Of a DNA stretch of 61,322 bases, positions 57,967 through 61,322 are shown one piece after another. The first letter of the stretch is position 1, and each line of letters starts with the position of its first letter. Below the pieces are notes generated by a model, which had not been told where the DNA came from, did not search any database, and worked only from the letters and a program-made list of their open reading frames with translations. The DNA comes from Prochlorococcus sp. scB245a_519A13 (GTDB lineage: Bacteria; Cyanobacteriota; Cyanobacteriia; PCC-6307; Cyanobiaceae): assembly GCA_000634415.1 (NCBI GenBank), contig JFNH01000168.1, positions 1 through 61,322 of the forward strand, read 5' to 3'. Position numbers and translations under genes: made by a program.

Positions 57967-60787
57967 CATTAACGTCAATTTTAGGTTGAAACATGAACAT
58001 TGAATAAATAACATTTCGTCTCATGTTAGTCATCATTTCGAGAAACATGTCATATCCTTCGTTTTTATATTCGATTAGTGGATCTTTTTGACCATAGCCT
58101 CTCAATCCGACTGATTCCCTCAAGGAATCCATGGCTTGAAGATGTTCTCGCCATAAATTATCGATTTGCTGCAAAATGAAAAATCTTTCAGCTTCTCTCA
58201 TTAATCCTGGACGAATCTTTTCTATTTGTGATTCCTTTAAATCATAAGCAATACGCAACTGCTCTTGAAAATAGTTTTTTAATTCTTCTATTGATAGTAA
58301 ATTAATATCATCAGATTTAAGATCATCTAATAAATAAACAAATTCTTTGACTTTAGAAATTAATTGATCAATATTCCATTCTTCAGGAGGAAGATCAGGA
58401 TTAATATAAGCATCTACAATTTCAATCATTGTCCTTTCTCCATATCCCATTACTTGTCTTTTTAAATCAATTCCTTTCAATACTCTTAGTCTTTCGCCAT
58501 AAACTGCTTTTCTTTGATTGTTCATGACCTCGTCGTATTCAAAAACTTGTTTTCTAATATCGTAATAGTAGGTTTCAACTTTCTTTTGAGCACCTTCTAG
58601 AGACCTAGTAAGCATTCCTGACTCAATAGGCATATCTTCATCAACCCTAAAAGCATTCATTAGATTTGCTACTCTATCACCTCCAAAAATCCTTAATAAA
58701 TTATCATCTAAAGATAAAAAGAATCTTGTACTTCCAAGATCACCTTGTCTTCCCGCTCTTCCTCTAAGTTGATTATCCACTCTTCTTGATTCATGTCTCT
58801 CAGTACCAATGACATGTAAACCGCCAGCTTCTCTAACTTTTTCTTCTTCATGAATCAAAACTTTTTCATATTCTTTTTTTACATCAGACAAAGATTCTCT
58901 CAAAAGTTTTATCGAATCATCATCAGTTGGTGCTTTTTCTGAAGCTGTAGCTATTCTGTCATCCAGTTCCAAGACAGAAAGTTGTCTATCTCCCCAATTT
59001 CTAACAAGTTCATCAGATAAAAAAGAGAGTTTCTTTTCAAGTTCTTCATCAAGCTTACAAGGGAAAAGACTAGTTGAAGAATTTGAAATGTTTTTTTTCA
59101 AATTTGTACCAGCTTTTTTAGAAAAACCGCCCTTAGATTTTGAACTTCTTTGTTTAGGAATTGGTGGCTTATGCTCATTATCAGGCTTGACTAACAAAGG
59201 AATTAAAATTTCTTTTAATTTAAGCCTCGCCATATAGTCACTATTACCGCCAAGAATTATATCTGTTCCCCTTCCAGCCATATTAGTCGCAATAGTAACA
59301 GCACCTGCTCTTCCTGCCTGAGCAACGATTTCTGCCTCACGTTCAACGTTCTCTGGCTTAGCGTTTAACAAATTATGAGGGATTTTTTCTTCAGATAAAA
59401 GTGAACTTAATAATTCACTTTTTTCAACACTTGTCGTACCAACTAAAACAGGTCTACCTTCTCTATGAATTTGTGCCGTTTCTTTGGCAACGGCTTTCCA
59501 TTTACCAATCTCTGTCTTAAATACTTGATCAGACCAATCTTGCCTCTTTCTAATTTGATTTGTAGGTATGACTGTTGATTCTAATTTATAAGTTTTTTCA
59601 AATTCAACCTCCTCAGTTTTTGCAGTACCCGTCATTCCAGCTAAACCAGGATATAAAAGGAAAAAATTCTGATAAGTTATGGATGCTAATGTTTGAGTCT
59701 CAGGCTGAATTTTAAGATTCTCTTTTGCTTCTATTGCCTGATGTTGTCCATCACTCCAACGTCTGCCTGGCATTACCCTACCAGTAAATTCATCAACTAT
59801 GACGGCCTCATCGTTCTTAATAATATAATTAACATCTTTAATAAATAATTCTTTAGCTTTTAAAGCGTTAGTTATGTAATGCGCCCAAGGATCTTGAGGA
59901 TTATATAAATCATTAACTCCCAAATAATCTTCACATTTTGCAAAACCCTGATCAGTTAATATACAACTTCTCTGTTTTTCATCAACTTCATAATCCCCTT
60001 CTGGATCAATACCATCTTTACTTAATTCTTTTGCTTTGACCAATACCAGAGATAATTCTGCAGCTTTTTGATATTTTTCTTGTGGTCTTTCAACTTGGCC
60101 AGAAATGATTAGAGGCGTTCTGGCTTCATCAATTAATATTGAATCAACCTCATCAATTACGCAGTAATTAAATTTTCTTTGAACTACCTCATTGATATCG
60201 GTAGCCATATTATCTCTTAAATAATCAAATCCCAATTCTGAATTTGTGGCATAAGTTATATCACAATCATAATTTTTCTTCCTCTCAACTGGATTCATAT
60301 CTTGCTGAATCAAACCAACGGATAAACCTAAAAAACGATGAACTTGTCCCATCCACTCTGCATCTCTTCTAGCTAAATAATCATTTACAGTAACAACATG
60401 AACACCTTTTCCGGTAAGAGCATTTAAATAACAAGGTAATGTTGCGACAAGAGTTTTTCCCTCTCCAGTCTTCATCTCAGCAATTTGACACTCATTTAAA
60501 ACTATCCCTCCTATTAACTGCACATCAAAATGTCTCATATCAAGAACACGTTTACTGCCTTCTCTTACTATTGCAAAGGCTTTAGGAAGAAATTCTTCTA
60601 GGAGTTCTTTTTGTTTTTTAAAATCTAATTCTGATGAAATCTTTGATTTAAGATTTTGAGTTTCTTTTCTAAGCTCATCATCAGTCAATTGAGAAATTTC
60701 TTCTTCTAAAAAATTTATCTCTTCAACTATTGGTTGATATCGCTTTAACTTTCGTGTATTCGGATCTCCCAACAAAAGTTTTAGCAT
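57956..60787 (-). CDS. secA: Preprotein translocase ATPase SecA
   Basis: 943 residues: Walker A region [56 protein letters not shown] (Walker B), preprotein crosslinking and VVIPTN, HSD and second nucleotide domain with [12 protein letters not shown] and the arginine finger stretch [13 protein letters not shown]. An insert of about 60-70 basic residues near 545-600 ([20 protein letters not shown]) is seen in cyanobacterial SecA. No C-terminal zinc-binding Cys/His tail (ends [14 protein letters not shown]). Start ATG 60787. Confidence 0.97.
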   Translation of the reverse strand: MLKLLLGDPNTRKLKRYQPIVEEINFLEEEISQLTDDELRKETQNLKSKISSELDFKKQKELLEEFLPKAFAIVREGSKRVLDMRHFDVQLIGGIVLNECQIAEMKTGEGKTLVATLPCYLNALTGKGVHVVTVNDYLARRDAEWMGQVHRFLGLSVGLIQQDMNPVERKKNYDCDITYATNSELGFDYLRDNMATDINEVVQRKFNYCVIDEVDSILIDEARTPLIISGQVERPQEKYQKAAELSLVLVKAKELSKDGIDPEGDYEVDEKQRSCILTDQGFAKCEDYLGVNDLYNPQDPWAHYITNALKAKELFIKDVNYIIKNDEAVIVDEFTGRVMPGRRWSDGQHQAIEAKENLKIQPETQTLASITYQNFFLLYPGLAGMTGTAKTEEVEFEKTYKLESTVIPTNQIRKRQDWSDQVFKTEIGKWKAVAKETAQIHREGRPVLVGTTSVEKSELLSSLLSEEKIPHNLLNAKPENVEREAEIVAQAGRAGAVTIATNMAGRGTDIILGGNSDYMARLKLKEILIPLLVKPDNEHKPPIPKQRSSKSKGGFSKKAGTNLKKNISNSSTSLFPCKLDEELEKKLSFLSDELVRNWGDRQLSVLELDDRIATASEKAPTDDDSIKLLRESLSDVKKEYEKVLIHEEEKVREAGGLHVIGTERHESRRVDNQLRGRAGRQGDLGSTRFFLSLDDNLLRIFGGDRVANLMNAFRVDEDMPIESGMLTRSLEGAQKKVETYYYDIRKQVFEYDEVMNNQRKAVYGERLRVLKGIDLKRQVMGYGERTMIEIVDAYINPDLPPEEWNIDQLISKVKEFVYLLDDLKSDDINLLSIEELKNYFQEQLRIAYDLKESQIEKIRPGLMREAERFFILQQIDNLWREHLQAMDSLRESVGLRGYGQKDPLIEYKNEGYDMFLEMMTNMRRNVIYSMFMFQPKIDVNEKN

Positions 60788-60961
60788 AAGTCAAAGCCCT
60801 TAAAAAGTTAATTTTATTACAAACATTATAAGTTAGTGCGTTACAACAGAATGAAGAAAACTATTATCTCTTTATTTTACATAAACGATCGATTAAGGTA
60901 TTTAGATTGAAGTCACAAAAATAACCTAACTGACATCACTTTTTCCAAAATCTTTTTAATA

Positions 60962-61322
60962 ATGAAAGAAATATCTCTAATCAAACATGCCAAAGGAGCT
61001 TTAGGGTTAAGAATTTTTGGATTAGGTCCTAATCTTAAACCTACAAATGGATTAATTAAGCTACAAAAATTACTAGATACCAATGCTTTCTGGGCAAAAA
61101 ATAGAACAATTAGTGATCTAAAAAAATGTCTTGCTAAAAGTGATGTCGTAATAAGTATTTGGGTTGGTAAGGAAATAGTTGGTTTTGGTAGAGCTTTAAC
61201 CGATGGGATTTATCGTGGAGTGCTTTGGGATATTGTTATAGATCAAAATCATCAAGGCAAAGGTTTTGGCACATTAATTGTAAAAAATCTTTTATCTTCT
61301 AAAAGAATTAAAAGTACAAAAA
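60962..61322 (+). CDS. GNAT family acetyltransferase, 5' part
   Basis: The reading frame from ATG 60962 stays open to the right edge (120 codons). It begins MKEISLIKHAKGALGLRIF and contains ISIWVGKEIVGFGRALTDGIYRGVLWDIVIDQNHQGKGFGTLIVKNLL. The D-I-V-I then Q-G-K-G-F-G acetyl-CoA pyrophosphate loop marks the GNAT fold. Substrate unknown; the C-terminus lies outside the window. It is divergent from secA across 174 nt. Confidence 0.85.
   Translation, partial: MKEISLIKHAKGALGLRIFGLGPNLKPTNGLIKLQKLLDTNAFWAKNRTISDLKKCLAKSDVVISIWVGKEIVGFGRALTDGIYRGVLWDIVIDQNHQGKGFGTLIVKNLLSSKRIKSTK

Overview
The window looks like chromosome from a high-light-type marine Prochlorococcus. The DNA is strongly AT-rich and tightly packed, with many 1-60 nt gene gaps and stop/start overlaps. 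It carries cyanobacterial marker genes: psaC, ndhS, the heme oxygenase-pebA-pebB cluster, rpaB, a fused panC-cmk, a complex-C cofactor assembly protein and an LpxB-related protein. This assignment rests on gene content and protein style only; no database search was run.

Layout. 1-5.4 kb: rodA, mrp, hemF (one-base frameshift), a cytochrome b6f assembly gene (also frameshifted), rnd and a small unknown. 5.4-9.7 kb: an LpxB-like gene, tRNA-Cys, then a compact 1.95-kb element inserted at the tRNA 3' end carrying one cargo gene, then two unknown genes. 9.8-20.5 kb: purM, panC-cmk, a low-molecular-weight phosphatase, pebB-pebA-ho1, icd, a DUF1537 kinase, a sugar-phosphate epimerase and an alpha/beta hydrolase. 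20.5-29.7 kb: a cation/proton antiporter, glgP, two small unknowns, tRNA-Arg, rnpB, rnc, ndhS, rimM, glmS, psaC. 29.8-41.4 kb: acpP-fabF-tkt, thiC with a TPP riboswitch, an M20 amidohydrolase, a TPR protein, ruvB, smpB, lysS, rpaB. 41.5-49.9 kb: mreD-mreC-mreB, ssb, a DedA protein, ahcY, tsaE, a PfkB sugar kinase, a second alpha/beta hydrolase and a sigma-70 factor. 50-61.3 kb: mgtE, two crcB genes, gyrB, miaA, infC, a GntR regulator, cysE, secA and the start of a GNAT acetyltransferase.

Most of this is core housekeeping: cell wall and shape (rodA, mreBCD, glmS), tetrapyrrole and bilin synthesis (hemF, ho1, pebA, pebB), photosynthesis (psaC, ndhS), carbon metabolism (icd, tkt, glgP), RNA processing (rnd, rnc, rnpB, miaA) and protein export (secA). 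The accessory exception is the tRNA-Cys element. A 27-bp stretch of the tRNA 3' end is repeated (26/27 identical) exactly 1950 bp downstream. Just inside each end are two tandem copies of TGGGCGGTTA at 11-bp period plus one inverted copy. If the ends were joined into a circle, these sites would surround the att core like the arm sites of a tyrosine-recombinase attP. No integrase is present, so it looks like a minimal non-autonomous tRNA-targeting element. Its only cargo is a 436-residue protein with a GIY-YIG-like (T5orf172-type) C-terminus and an unrecognised N-terminal region. This is the best candidate for an undescribed system in the window.
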